Shown here: positions 47,438 through 58,319 of the stretch, one piece after another
Position numbering within the stretch: the first letter of the stretch is position 1
Layout: each line of letters begins with the position of its first letter
Assembly (NCBI GenBank): GCA_027946555.1
Contig: JAPEVC010000072.1
Location: forward strand, 88,503-152,502
Origin: Gnomoniopsis sp. IMI 355080
Lineage: Eukaryota > Ascomycota > Sordariomycetes > Diaporthales > Gnomoniaceae
DNA length: 64,000 bases
Direction of reading: 5' to 3'
The notes under the pieces: model-generated
What the model saw: the letters and a program-made list of their open reading frames with translations, nothing else
Told to the model about the DNA's origin: nothing
The model's database searches: none
Translations under genes and position numbers: made by a program

Positions 47438-49188
47438 TCACTCCTCAACCTCAAAATCCGCCCTCATGATATCGACCGCGAATCCAGCCAGGTCTTGGAT
47501 GGGCAGCAGTATTTGCTCCTTGAAGTACTTCTCGCTAGCTTCGTCTCGACTTTCCGCCCAGCCACGTAACAGAGCGGCCTCTTTCTCACGCGCTTGGAGA
47601 CTGGCAATATCCTGCAGCATACTCTTGGCCAAGTCGACAATCTCCCAGTCCTGAGAATGTGCCAAAGGACCCAATTTCTCGACCATCAAGGCCAACGCCT
47701 CGCAGATTGCCACCTGGTCCGCCTGCCGCAGGCATATCATCACTCGGGGATCGGTATTCTCTTCAAGCTGATCCAGAGCCGAGAGCGGTGCGGTATTTGT
47801 GAGCGTCTTGGCTATCAGCATGAGTCCTTTCAGCCTGCGCTCCTTGAATGGTGCGGGGTATTTGTAGGGCGAGCAGTTTAGGGCCGCAAAGCATGCAACG
47901 GAAAGGGCATGCGCAAAGCTGCCAATTTGAGTGTAATACATGAACGCATGCTCAATGGTTAACCCGAGGGGCTCTTGTGCCCACATGCCGGCGTTTATAA
48001 GAGGTTGGCACTGTTTCCATTGGTGTCGCAGATGAATGAGTCTTGTCTCGTTTGTTCTGAGTGCTTGGGAGGGATCCGGCGGCTGACAGGCAACATATAT
48101 CTCGTCTATACTGTCCTTGAATGCTTTAAGCTCCGCTGGTGATTTTGGCGGGCTGATTGGTGGTTTGCGCAATTTTTCCAAGTTGGGGACCAGGCTGAAA
48201 GAGTTGAGAGGAATGACGGGAGATGTCTGGCATATGTCGTATACGCTCAGGTCGTCCTTACAGCGGGGACAGAGACATTCAAAATGGTATAGAGTCAGCC
48301 CGAGAGTTCGGAAAAGCTTGGGCTTCGTGTAATCTAGACTATGTTAGAAACGGGTTCTTGCATCATCAAATTCTTCCTCCTTCATGTTCACTTACCGATG
48401 TACGAGATGGTGATCTCATCACCCTCTTTAATGGGTAGCTCGGCTCTCAAGATGGCCTGTCTTCCGGTAAAGCTGACCGTTGCGTTCGGTACACAGGAGT
48501 GATTCACCATAGCAAGAGTTGGGTGAAGAAATATTCCAGCCTGTCCCGTATCTACATCGGTTCTGTCGAAAGCGTTTGTTTGGATCTGTTTCCCGTCAGC
48601 GGGCGGGCTACGATCTGTATCGACGATCAATTCACTCACTTTGCAAAGTATGTCCCTCGCCATATGTAACTCATTGTCCGTCTCCTTCCGTCCGGCATAG
48701 GCCATTCCTCCGTACGCCTGTAGCCCAACATCTTTCCAGACGTCCTCCCTCGTCTTGAAGCGATCGACGTTGCCCTCCAAGCGGCCAAAGGCTGCCCTCA
48801 ACTCTTCATCAGCATCCCAGCGCAACAGCACCTGCACCAGCGCTCGCACAGGCGTTGGCAACCAGTCCTGGTCCACGCTGGTCTTGACCCGCTTGAAAAC
48901 CTTGCACTCCAACTTATGGATGAAACCCCAATTTGCCTTCTGGCAAGCTGCTCCACAGTACACAACAGCTTTGCAGCCCGTGCAGGCTTTGGTGGGTACG
49001 TTGTGTGCGAGACAGTGGTTGCAGACTATTCTCGCTGAGGGCCCGTTGGGCAAGACGAGAATAGGGGACGTGAAGGTCGTGATGAGACCGCCAGGTTTGA
49101 GGGTCTTGCGCGAAGAAAGAAAGCGCCCAGGACCTTTGCCTTTGGTTCCTTGAACGGTGAAGATGTCTGATTGTGCCGTGGAAGCCAT
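47438..49188 (-). CDS. SET and MYND domain (SMYD-type) protein
   Basis: Putative protein-lysine methyltransferase of the SMYD class. Exons 49188-48396 and 48333-47438 give 562 residues. The N-terminal half of SET begins near residue 15 (GPGRFLSSRKTLKPGGLI, the cofactor-binding start). The MYND zinc finger is complete: C56, C59, C69, C72, C78, C82, H91, C95. SET resumes with MVNHSCVPNA (the NHS-P motif near residue 240) and ISYIDYTKPKLFR at the splice junction, followed by the post-SET cysteines (ECLCPRCKDD). The C-terminal ~250 residues are helical, like the TPR-type tail of SMYD proteins. In fungi this family is broad and substrates are rarely known, so methyltransferase activity is inferred from motif conservation only. 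Confidence 0.9.
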
Positions 49189-49804
49189 GTTGTTGAGGGC
49201 CGTACTTCCTGTGCAAACCTGACTTTATAATTCTGTGTCTCCAATCGATTTAACGGTGAGCAGCTGAACATCCCTTTTGTTGTCTGAAGCATCAGAGTAT
49301 TAGGTAAGCAAAATTCAGGGTATAAAATTTGCGAACAGCCCAGCAAATCTGATTCATCTCCTCTGTCTTCACAACAACGATCAGGAGTGATATACTTCGC
49401 GACAAAGACGAATCTCATGCGGGATGATTTTTCATACCATATGGAGCTGATTAGACGTACAGTTATGTGTTGAACTGTGGCATTGATGCGCGTCGCTAGA
49501 CCGCACCAGTGCTGTATGTATGTGCTGGCCTACGACTCTGGATCGGACCGACGAAAGGTTAGTGATCTCGTGTTTTGAAAATTACCTGCACAAAACAAGG
49601 CTTGCTGTTTATATGATGAACAAAATCATGAGTTCTGCAATTCTGAAGACACTGCGCAAGCAGTATCATTGTGGACAGAACACTCCTCTCTGAAAACGCA
49701 ACCTGGACTCCAGCTTTTGATTCCCTAGTAGGAAGATAATATACAGGAGACTAATATCTCAGACATTATCAGGTCCATAACGATTCGCCATACATTTTTT
49801 CCGC
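49189..49804. other. Intergenic region
   Basis: 616 bases containing the SMYD promoter and the 3' flank of the aldo-keto reductase. No gene seen. Confidence 0.6.
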
Positions 49805-50861
49805 CTATGTGTTCACCATTACCGCCGAGGGATAGCGCGCACCCTTGACATCCATCTTCTCCAGGATCTCATCAACCGCAGCCATGTCTTCCTCTGTCAG
49901 CTCCACCAGCTTCGAATTCTCATTGACCCGGTCCGCCGTAGTGGCTCCAGGGATCGGGATAATCGTAGGCATGCCCGGCCGCTTAGAAAGAGCAATTGTC
50001 CAAGCAATGGCGAATTGGCCAACCGTGATTCCTTTCTTCTGGGCCAATTCCTTCACCTTGTTCAGTAAAGTGATGTTGTGCGCAAAGTTCTCGGGCGAAA
50101 AGCGCGGGAAGTGACGACGGTGATCATCCTTGTGAAGATCATCCAGGCTCTTGATTTCGCCCGTCAAGATGCCCCGGCTCAGAGGCGAGTAAGCCACCAG
50201 CGGGATGTCGTACTGGGCGCAAGCGGCCGCGACGCCGTTTTCGAGCACCTCGGTGGAAAAGAGGCTCAGCTCGACCTCGACAGCCTTGACCTTGGTGACC
50301 TTGACGGCGTCGTGGATCGTCTGCGCGCTCACCTCGGACAGGGAAATGCCGCCAACCTTGCCAGCGTCAATGTACTTTTGGATCTCGCCGAACGTGACCT
50401 GCATGTCCGCCTTGGGGTCGCGGCGCGCGCACTCAAACAAGTCCACCTTTTTGCGGCCATTGAGCTGGCTGAGGATGGCGTCCAACGACCGGCGGATCTC
50501 CTCGGGGCTTCCATCGGCTCCCTTCTCCAGGCGCGCGCCGGCTGCACCCTTGACGGAGAGGACAATCTTGTCGGCGTCTTCGGGATACTTCTCAAAGTAT
50601 CGCTCGAGGAGGACCAACGAATTATACTCGGGTGGCCCGTAGAACTCGCCACCATTCCAGAAGTTGCAGCCGTTCATAAGAGCGGCGCGCATGGCATCAA
50701 AGGCTTGCTCTTGAGGGCATGGCTGGGGGCGCCAAGTCAATCCTAGAGAACCATTAGCAAGGGCTTCTTCTACAGTCGGCCAACCTCGGTCGTGGAATAT
50801 GTTGCGTACCCATAAGTCCGTAGCCAATAGGACCAACTTCTTGTCCATTAATCTGAGGCAT
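49805..50861 (-). CDS. Aldo-keto reductase, pyridoxal reductase-like
   Basis: NADPH-dependent reductase of the AKR8 group, whose fission-yeast member Plr1 reduces pyridoxal to pyridoxine in vitamin B6 salvage. Exons 50861-50810 (52 nt) and 50742-49805 give 329 residues; the join restores GYGLMGLTWRPQPCPQEQAF. Catalytic positions: Tyr in NGGEFYGPPEYNS (near residue 62) and Lys in VLSVKGA (near 96). The usual His site reads FECARRD, and this Cys-Ala-Arg form is the AKR8 pattern rather than a loss. Cofactor residues at the end include PGATTADRVNEN. Related proteins in fungi also reduce other aldehydes, so pyridoxal specificity is likely but not certain. No B6 gene lies next to it. Confidence 0.9.
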
Positions 50862-51550
50862 GGTTGGTTCGTGTGAAAGGTTGTACGAATTGATACCGTG
50901 ATTCTTCAAGTGTCGTTCTAGCAGTGAGTAGCAGGTTGAGAAGCTGGTTGAGATGAGAACCTAGGACCTCGGGCAACGACAGCTTATATGAGATTTCTGA
51001 ATTCGCCCCAAGTACGTATGGCACAGTGTGATGAGCGGGGCGATTGAGAAACCGTTGGTCTCGAAGATTGCAAGCCTAAAAGGGCCAACAGTCTCTCACA
51101 CAACAGCTACTTGTCTCAGTCGCGCCTGGAATTCGGCGTTAACATGAAGTCATCGCGAGGGGGTTTGCGGCTATAATAAAATCCGCCGCAGTAAATTCCC
51201 CATTAACAGGGATCAGCGCCTTTTTAGCCGTTGGAGATTTAAATCCGGTGCCGTTTTCGCGATGGCTGATGCTAGCCACACCACACGATACACATCATGA
51301 TTTACTCGCACCATACGCACTTTGGGAGGCCCACTGATAAAGCATTTGTTCTAGTTTTCAGAGATCCACTTACATCACTTACATGAAAGACATTACCAGC
51401 TCTCATCAAAGAATCATCGCATCTCTTGCTCGAGCTCAAGTCGAATTTGATCTAGGGATATTCTGTTGATTGTTCTAGCTATACAAGATCACTAACACCC
51501 AGACCCAGACTGTGCAAGCCATTTAAGTGTGAGAAAGGAGTCAGGGACCG
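50862..51550. other. Intergenic region
   Basis: 689 bases: the promoter of the reductase and the 3' flank of the CCCH gene. No gene seen. Confidence 0.6.
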
Positions 51551-53161
51551 CTAATCAACGTCCACCAACTTGCCCTCTGGCACTGTAATATTTCTCTTTT
51601 CGTCTCCTTCCTCCCTATCACTGCCCACTGGCGACAGTCTCCCCTCTAGCTCATCAAACAACCCAGAACTCCTCCCCTCCCCAACACCCACCTTGGATGG
51701 GATTCCTGTTGGGGCGACCGCTCCCCTCTCCGCCTCACGCAGCGCCTGTCGGCGGCTCGCCGCACTCAGCCCGGCCGCGTTGGCTGCGACGCTCGCATTG
51801 GTGTGCAGGTTTGCTCGCCCTTGGTGATGATGGGCTTCTCTGTTGCCCATCCTAGGTAGGAGATTGGCAGGGTTGTTGAGCTCGAGCACGTCCTTGGTGC
51901 GCAGGAGCATCTCGCTCATCTCCTTGATTTGGTGCAACAACTTTTGTCGGCTAGTCATCGCTGTGCTGCCCGCAAGCAGTGCCGACATGCGCCCTTGCAT
52001 GAGGCTAAGGTCAATGGGCGAGACTTGACGCGGGAATGAGTTAATTTGAGGGCTTGTAGACGCGTGGAAAAGGGTGCTCGCGGTCGTGGGATACGGGCTC
52101 CGTTCGGGACGGGATATCAGGTTGTTGGTGTCGTTCACGGTTGAGGGGTGGTTTAATGACCTCGCGGCGCTCAAGCCGATGTTCATGCCATGGTGAAGCC
52201 CTAAAATGCGATTTCCTTCCATCCCAAGGAACCCGCTGCCAGCCATCATCAGGAGGTACCACGTTGGGAAGTTCTTGAGGCCAACGTCTTGCAGATCCTC
52301 CTCGTTCGTGGGCATCCGATGCTGGTACCGACACTCTGAGCCCCATTTGCATGTACCGTAGTGGCACCAATGGCGGCAGTAGTTGCGGTCTGAGTTCGTG
52401 CCGAAGATCTTATCTTTGATACACGGGAAGACAACGCGCCCGGCCTGCGTGTCTTGCATCTCCTCCGTGAGGTCTGGCCGGATGGGCTTGGTCCTCTTGG
52501 CCGGCTTGTCACCTGCGGCCTTCGGGGCGGTGTTGTGACGAGATGCATTGAGCATTGGCTCGGTCGGAGGCTTGTCGATATTTATATCCGCATTTCCCTC
52601 GTGCTGTTGCTTCATAGCCTTGTTTTGCTTCCTCGGACATGAAGGAACCATCTCTGCAGAGGTTACTTCCGGCTCCTCGTCCTGGGCTCGCGCCTTAGAA
52701 AATAGTGGAGGAGGCACTGCCTCAGTGGCTTTTGGTGCGGTCTCCTCCGGGAAAACAGTCTCCTCCTGTATGTCTTCCAGTGCCTTGTTCAGGCTCCCCT
52801 CAACTCCGACCTTGTCCACTTGCTTTACGAATCCGGAAGTGGGTTCCTCTGAGATCCTCTCCTTCTTACTGATAGAATCCTCGGTGCCCAACCGCCTCTC
52901 TTCCTCCTCCTCTTCCGCCTTGCCTCTCATGATTGCCCGGATTCTGTCTGCGCGCAGGCGCACCTCGTACAGACTGATCCCATCTCCTGCAAGAAGTCCA
53001 AGGTTGATCATTCCCACAGCTTGTTCCACGTCGAGCTGACGGGGAACGCCGGTCAACTGAATCCAGTCCGGAAGCTGGTCCAAGGCGATGAGCGGCACGA
53101 TGGTCTCCCCGCGTCCAGCAGGACCAGGGCGGACGATGAAGTGTTGGGGAGAGGGATACAT
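51551..53161 (-). CDS. CCCH zinc-finger protein
   Basis: Probable RNA-binding protein. One exon, 536 residues. The N-terminal ~65 residues (SPQHFIVRPG...IVPLIALDQLPDWIQLTGVPRQL...AVGMINLG) are a conserved fungal block also present in homologs with this architecture. A single CCCH finger, C-x8-C-x5-C-x3-H, lies at residues 262-281 (CRHWCHYGTCKWGSECRYQH) and is preceded by VVFPCIKDKIFG. After the finger, NFPTWYLLMMAGSG is a short conserved-looking patch. Acidic and low-complexity segments flank the finger on both sides. The protein is known as a class in Pezizomycotina but has no assigned role that I can name. The start is supported by the conserved N-terminal block. Confidence 0.85.
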   Translation of the reverse strand: MYPSPQHFIVRPGPAGRGETIVPLIALDQLPDWIQLTGVPRQLDVEQAVGMINLGLLAGDGISLYEVRLRADRIRAIMRGKAEEEEEERRLGTEDSISKKERISEEPTSGFVKQVDKVGVEGSLNKALEDIQEETVFPEETAPKATEAVPPPLFSKARAQDEEPEVTSAEMVPSCPRKQNKAMKQQHEGNADINIDKPPTEPMLNASRHNTAPKAAGDKPAKRTKPIRPDLTEEMQDTQAGRVVFPCIKDKIFGTNSDRNYCRHWCHYGTCKWGSECRYQHRMPTNEEDLQDVGLKNFPTWYLLMMAGSGFLGMEGNRILGLHHGMNIGLSAARSLNHPSTVNDTNNLISRPERSPYPTTASTLFHASTSPQINSFPRQVSPIDLSLMQGRMSALLAGSTAMTSRQKLLHQIKEMSEMLLRTKDVLELNNPANLLPRMGNREAHHHQGRANLHTNASVAANAAGLSAASRRQALREAERGAVAPTGIPSKVGVGEGRSSGLFDELEGRLSPVGSDREEGDEKRNITVPEGKLVDVD

Positions 53162-53550
53162 CGTCAGGTATGACTGAATTTGATGTTAGAGAAATGGTGT
53201 CAACAGTATGCTAGAAAACAAGGCCCGTACGAAACTGATTGTGATATTTCAGATGATTGAAAATGAAGCTATACCCGAGTCTGACCGTATTGGCACAGAC
53301 CGAGCAGTCCTATTCACTAGACAGCAAGTCTGCACTAGAAGACAATGATTTGGCTGCATCTTGGTTGATATGCAATGTCAGACCTGATTGCTTGCCATTT
53401 CTCAGCGCTTGCGCCGCCCAGCATTGCATGCGGCAAACCGCATGAGCAAGCAACATCAGCAAGCGATTGCTTCGACAAATACAACTCATGACCTAGGCAA
53501 TGAGCCGTGTCTTCCACTCGGATTGCCCTGATTATGACACTCTTCATTGT
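53162..53550. other. Intergenic region
   Basis: 389 bases between the CCCH gene promoter and the 3' end of tubulin cofactor E. No gene seen. Confidence 0.6.
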
Positions 53551-55454
53551 CTATCTAGGTTCTACTCTAATTGTCACGTCAAACCCATCGACACAAAATC
53601 CAAACTGCCTAGGTGAATCATTCAGCTCCGCCTCCCGCTTAATCCACCTGCCAGCCCTATTTGTTGGTTGTGCGTCACCGTCCTTTGCTGGCTTTTCTTG
53701 CTCGAACACCACATCCTCATCCTCACTGCTGTCACCCGCGTCATCATCGTAGCCAGCCACGGGATCCCATTCCCCTGTCTCCCAAATCAGGCGCAGCTTC
53801 AGCGGTGCGTGCCCAAAAAGCCGACCGGCGATCCCCTTGACTGCGTAGATGTCAAACGACTTGGGTATTTGAGTGCGTTTCTCAATGATCGTCTCTCCTT
53901 CCTCGGCGCTTTGTTCTAGAGTATGGAATCGAAAAGTGACATTGATGAGGCGCGCCTCCAGGAACGCAGGGTTGACCTCTTTGCGCCGGTTCACGACCGG
54001 CTCGCCGTAGAGCTCGCATAGCTCCTTGTATCTCCGATGCTGCGCGATGATTTTCGACTCTGCCTCCGGGGTGTCGGGGACAGATGCGAGTTGCCGGCCT
54101 ATCCTGGAAAGGTAAAACATTTCAGCGTTGTTCCGGTCGGTGGGTGTGACAGCACTGAAATTCAAGGACGTGAGAGACGCAAGGCGACCGATGGTGAGCA
54201 TATAGGCTTCTTCAGTGACGGTGGCTTTGGGTGCTGAGACAGCTGAGTCGGAGGCATTGTCGAAGCCCGGGTTGTCGTATATGGGATTGTGAGCTAGACG
54301 GAGGGAAGTAAGACCCGGGAAGGAGTCAGGAAGGGAATCGACGAAGGTCCATTTGTGAATTTTGTTGTAGGATATATCGAGGTACTTCAATGTGTTGCTG
54401 AAGACTGGAGGACCGTCGACCGAGTCAGACTCTATGACTGAAATGCTGTTGCCCTTGAGATGTAGGTCGTGTAGTGAAGTAAGGGCAGTGAGGCTCGATA
54501 TGTCTGAAATGGATGTGAAGTCGTTGAATTCCAGGTAGATAGATGTTAAGCTTGTTGTAAGTGGCGATGAAGGTATGGGCGAGAGCCTGGACAGCTGGTT
54601 TGAACTAGCGTATAGGAGCGAGAGAGAGGAAAACCCTTTTGCAATGTGGCACATTTCGTCCCAGTGCAAGAGAGTTTCGTCGACGGCCAGCTCTTTCACG
54701 CCATTGAAGGCTGTATCTGCATTTGCCAAGAAGCTGTCGTGGAGGACATCCTGGAAGCGATTCCCACTGCCCAGAGTCAGCCGCCCGGTTTAAACATGGA
54801 AGGACAGACAGCTTACTTGAGTCTCAACCCACGAAGCTCATCCAAATAAGAGCAAATCTCTACTACAGGTCCAAAGTCGATGAACAGGTTCCGGCTAAGC
54901 GTCAACTCGGTGACCTTAGGACAAACCTCGCGGATGGGCTTCTCCTGATCACCCGCAGCGGACGCCGAGTCAATTCGCATGCCATCGACAATAATGATTT
55001 TCAACTCGTGCAACTGGGCCTGCTGCTTGCGAATCTTGTCGAAGCCAATCTCCTCTGCTACTTTTCCCGAGATAACGACCTGAGGTCCCAGCGAAACAGG
55101 CTTCTGGTCCGCCGTCACCTCGCCGGCGTACTTTTCCTGAACAGCTTGGAGGAATGTGCGTGGTTTCTCTGCCGGTCGCGTGGGCCGGACAAAGGACGCT
55201 GCTGTGGGTGATTTTGAGAGGCCTGGATGAGGGGTTAAGTTAATTCCTATGAAACATGTTGTGCGGAAGCACTTACAAATGAAATATCGCGTGCCCTTGT
55301 GAGAGCCATCATGTTTGCCTCGCGATGGGTCGTCCCATTCGACACCAAGCCAATCGCCAGCGGTGCCGGTCACTTGGCCAACGTATCGGACCGTACACAA
55401 GGCACCGTCATAAGAAAGGCGTTGTCCTATTTTGAAAGTATTGTTTTGTGTCAT
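53551..55454 (-). CDS. PAC2: Tubulin-folding cofactor E (TBCE/Pac2)
   Basis: Chaperone that binds alpha-tubulin and works with cofactors C and D in building and dismantling tubulin dimers. Exons 55454-55277, 55222-54817 and 54766-53551 give 599 residues. The CAP-Gly domain is at residues 8-75 with GDWLGVEWDDPSRGKHDGSHKGTRYF intact. A leucine-rich repeat domain runs from about 180 to 370 (VTELTLSRNLFIDF, LRGLRLNGNRF rebuilt across the second junction, LKYLDISYNKIHKW). The C-terminal ubiquitin-like domain starts near 470 (VTFRFHTLEQ... IYAVKGIAGRLFGHAPLKLRLIWETGEWDPV). Intron 1 is 54 nt, in phase and stop-free, so the unspliced frame stays open with 18 extra codons. All three domains match the family's order. 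Confidence 0.93.
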
Positions 55455-55890
55455 TTCATGTCCCGTGGGTGGCCTTGTCGTGAAGCTTTAGATTTGCTGA
55501 GACATGGTGTTTAAGGGTAAGGTGACCAGCGACTGATCGTCTTGGCATACAGGGGTCAAATTGCCGGCGCACTCCTGACTTACAGCGCATCAAGACTCTG
55601 ACAACCGCCTGTCGCTTTAATACAAGAGCACCTTGGGTTTCGCAACATCTCTTTCGAGTGTCTTTCAACGTTATCATTGAATTTCCATATAACATGGTTG
55701 AAAATGTTTAATCTTTCGGCTTTATATGATCTTCATTTGGTGCTGCTGGCTTTGAGATACGTCGCTCCACAGGTTCGTCAGGCAAGCATCAAGGCTAACA
55801 TGTAAAGAGATGCAATGCAACTTTTCCTATCATAGAATAGATACGAGTACGGCTTCAAGTATATAGACAAAAAAAGGGAGGCGAAACTTT
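55455..55890. other. Intergenic region
   Basis: 436 bases holding the cofactor E promoter and the 3' flank of the hydratase. No gene seen. Confidence 0.6.
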
Positions 55891-56940
55891 CTACAGCTTG
55901 CTCTTTGCCGATCCAACAACCTTCACCAAAGCACGTCCGTTGCTCAAGCACACCTTCTTGCCTTCGACTTGGGTCTGGAACAAGACCACCTCATATCCGT
56001 CCTGGATCTCGCCGGTCCTCCAGACCGACGTGACCAGCTTATCACCAGGGATGACGGGGCTGGCGAACCTAGCCTGGAATTCTTTGATGTTCTTGGGGTC
56101 GCTGCCGCCCAAGTGCTTGAGCAGACCATGAGCAGTCGAGTTGAATGAGTACAGCCCGTGAATGATGTCGCCACCAAAGCCCATCTTCTTTCCCGGCTCG
56201 GGGGTCGCGTGTAGCGGGTTGTAGTCTCCATTCAACCGGTACAGCAGGGCCGTCTCCCGCGTTGTCTGGTCCTCAAATGTCAAATCCGGCGTCTTGCCCT
56301 TGGGCGGAGGGAAATTCTGCGTCGCAGGCCCCTTGGGTCCACCCCAGTTGCCCTGGCCCACAAAGAATGAGCTGCCAATGGCGCGGGAGTACACGTCACC
56401 GGTACCGGCGTCGACCAGCTCCTGTTGGATCTCGAGAACGGAGCCTGGGCGGCCCTTATCGTAGACGCCGAGGACCTTGGTGCGAATCTCGAAGTTCTTG
56501 CCCTCGGATGAGCTGGGCAGAGGCTTCAGGAATTGGACAAGGCGCTGGCCATCAACAACGCGGGTGTAGTCAAAATCCGGGACTTTGGGAATCTTTACGG
56601 CCTTCTGGGCGGCGTAAAAATCAATTACTTCTTGGGTGGTGCCTTTGAATGCTAGTGAAGTGTTAGCAAGACTTCAGGAACGCAGAAGCCGGTTGGGCCT
56701 GGGACCCCTCAACTTACGTAGAATGACTGGGTAGGTTGGGAAGACGGCAAAGTCAGGGTGAAGCTCCTGAAGAACTGTCAGCATTCAAGGGCACATCGTG
56801 TCAAGGACATCTGCTCTCACGTAGAGAAAGTGAAGCTCATCGGCCTTGCAGCCAATGCTGTTGGCGAAGAGCAGCGCATCCCGCTTCAGCCACGCAACAG
56901 GCTGGTAAGGGTACTCGAAACCGACACCGGGGCTGCTCAT
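55891..56940 (-). CDS. Peroxisomal MaoC-like 2-enoyl-CoA hydratase (PTS1: SKL)
   Basis: (R)-specific hydratase-2-type enzyme that adds water to trans-2-enoyl-CoA, the second step of peroxisomal beta-oxidation, or a close relative acting on other acyl-CoAs. Exons 56940-56821, 56766-56718 (49 nt) and 56651-55891 give 309 residues. The fold is a double hot-dog. The N-terminal non-catalytic half includes RDALLFANSIG and FAVFPTYPVILPFKGT (rebuilt across junctions). The catalytic hydratase-2 motif is YRLNGDYNPLHATPE, with Asp and His in place, followed by GFGGDIIHGL. The protein ends in SKL, a canonical PTS1 read by PEX5, itself encoded at 41338-43236. It is a stand-alone hydratase rather than the fused multifunctional enzyme, which fungi usually also have. 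Confidence 0.94.
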
Positions 56941-58319
56941 TGTCACGGTGTTGTGTATCTGATGTAGTTTTCTGACTTGGAAATAGTTGAAAGATGAACA
57001 ATTGGGGGCAAGAAGGGGAACTATGCGAAAATAATGCTTGTACTGTACACGGAGCGACGAGAACGAGTGCCTTCGTCGGCTTTACTGGAAAGCTGCAGCC
57101 GATGCCGAGGTCCCACCGCGGGTCAGTGTGGGGTTTCAAACAGCCCATCCCCAGGATCTGATAAGGTAGCAATGGGGCGCACTCCGATCTGATAAAAAAA
57201 ATTCTGCATTGATGTTCGCTTTCAATGATATTCCATTAAGAGGTAACAAGTAATTCCTTGGTCCCTTGGCGAACAAGCACAGTACACGCTGAACACGGCG
57301 GAACAGGACAAGGTCAACACTTTACTAATGAAGAGCTTCCCAATACTGAAATAACGAAAGTGTAGTACGCCCACGAGACCCCATAGGATACATATTGAAT
57401 GTGGGCATGTAGGCGAAGATGGAGATAAAACGTTTTATGATATCCAAAGCCGAGTAAGAGATGGGGAAGGCTGAATGTCACCTCTTTGTATGTAAATACC
57501 TACGTTGTGCAACTGCAAGGGCATGGGGTATTTTACAGCGGAGCTAAGTGTATAGAAGAAAAAAGGACCCTATATACTGAGATTTGTGACATTTCAGCTA
57601 CCTGGGGAGGCAGATCAGATAGATACAAGTACCTAAGGTAGGTGGGTATTGTAAGCCAGTCGTCATTTTGCGTGTTGATCAAGGATGTGCAGCTGCCTGT
57701 GGTGTCTAGCTTACACGCGGGAGATTTTTTTATAGATATGGCATGTCAGATTGACGAGTGGCTTTCTGTCGAGATTCTGGGTAAACAGAAGAGAGAGGAT
57801 TTGGAAGATGCTCTGATCCCAGTCGTTCACTATTTGTCGTCAATCGATGTCTGGCTCATGTTGCGGACGAACTCGCCCCCCCTCCTTTTCCCGAGCTAAG
57901 AGCTGCTGGGAGCCGGTAAGAAGTGCAACTTTCCACATAACTGGCAGAAATTGATGGCTGGATTTGAACATTCTCGGTCCTGCCTCTACAAGGTTTTTCT
58001 GCTTTCGCCAAGCTCGGTGCCTCAACGAAAGCATTCAACATGTTGTAGTACTGTACATAGTACTATACAATGCTTTTATATTTTGTCCGCGACGTTGGTA
58101 CCCTTGTCCTAGTCGTGAGGATCCGCCTTTCGGGACCGACTCCGGCTATCAAGGTCCTGACTTTTTTCCCCCTCCACTTCTGGACATTGATCTTCACTGC
58201 GCAGTCTTTGTCGGAAATCCATTTCGCCTTCGTTTCGAGGGTTCAAATCGAGATTTGATCTCGAGATATCATCTCGACTTCACTCATAATCGAGATCTTC
58301 CTCACTCTTCACCAATTCG
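56941..58319. other. Bidirectional intergenic region
   Basis: 1.38 kb between divergent genes (hydratase leftward, unknown protein rightward). It includes a CTACCT/AGGTAG-rich part near 57600-57650 and a GAGATnnnATCTC-like symmetric stretch near 58249-58277 in the leader of the next gene. No gene seen. Confidence 0.55.

Noticed and set aside
49805..50861. Loss of the catalytic His in the aldo-keto reductase
   Set aside because: The FECAR form at that place is normal for pyridoxal-reductase-like (AKR8) enzymes.
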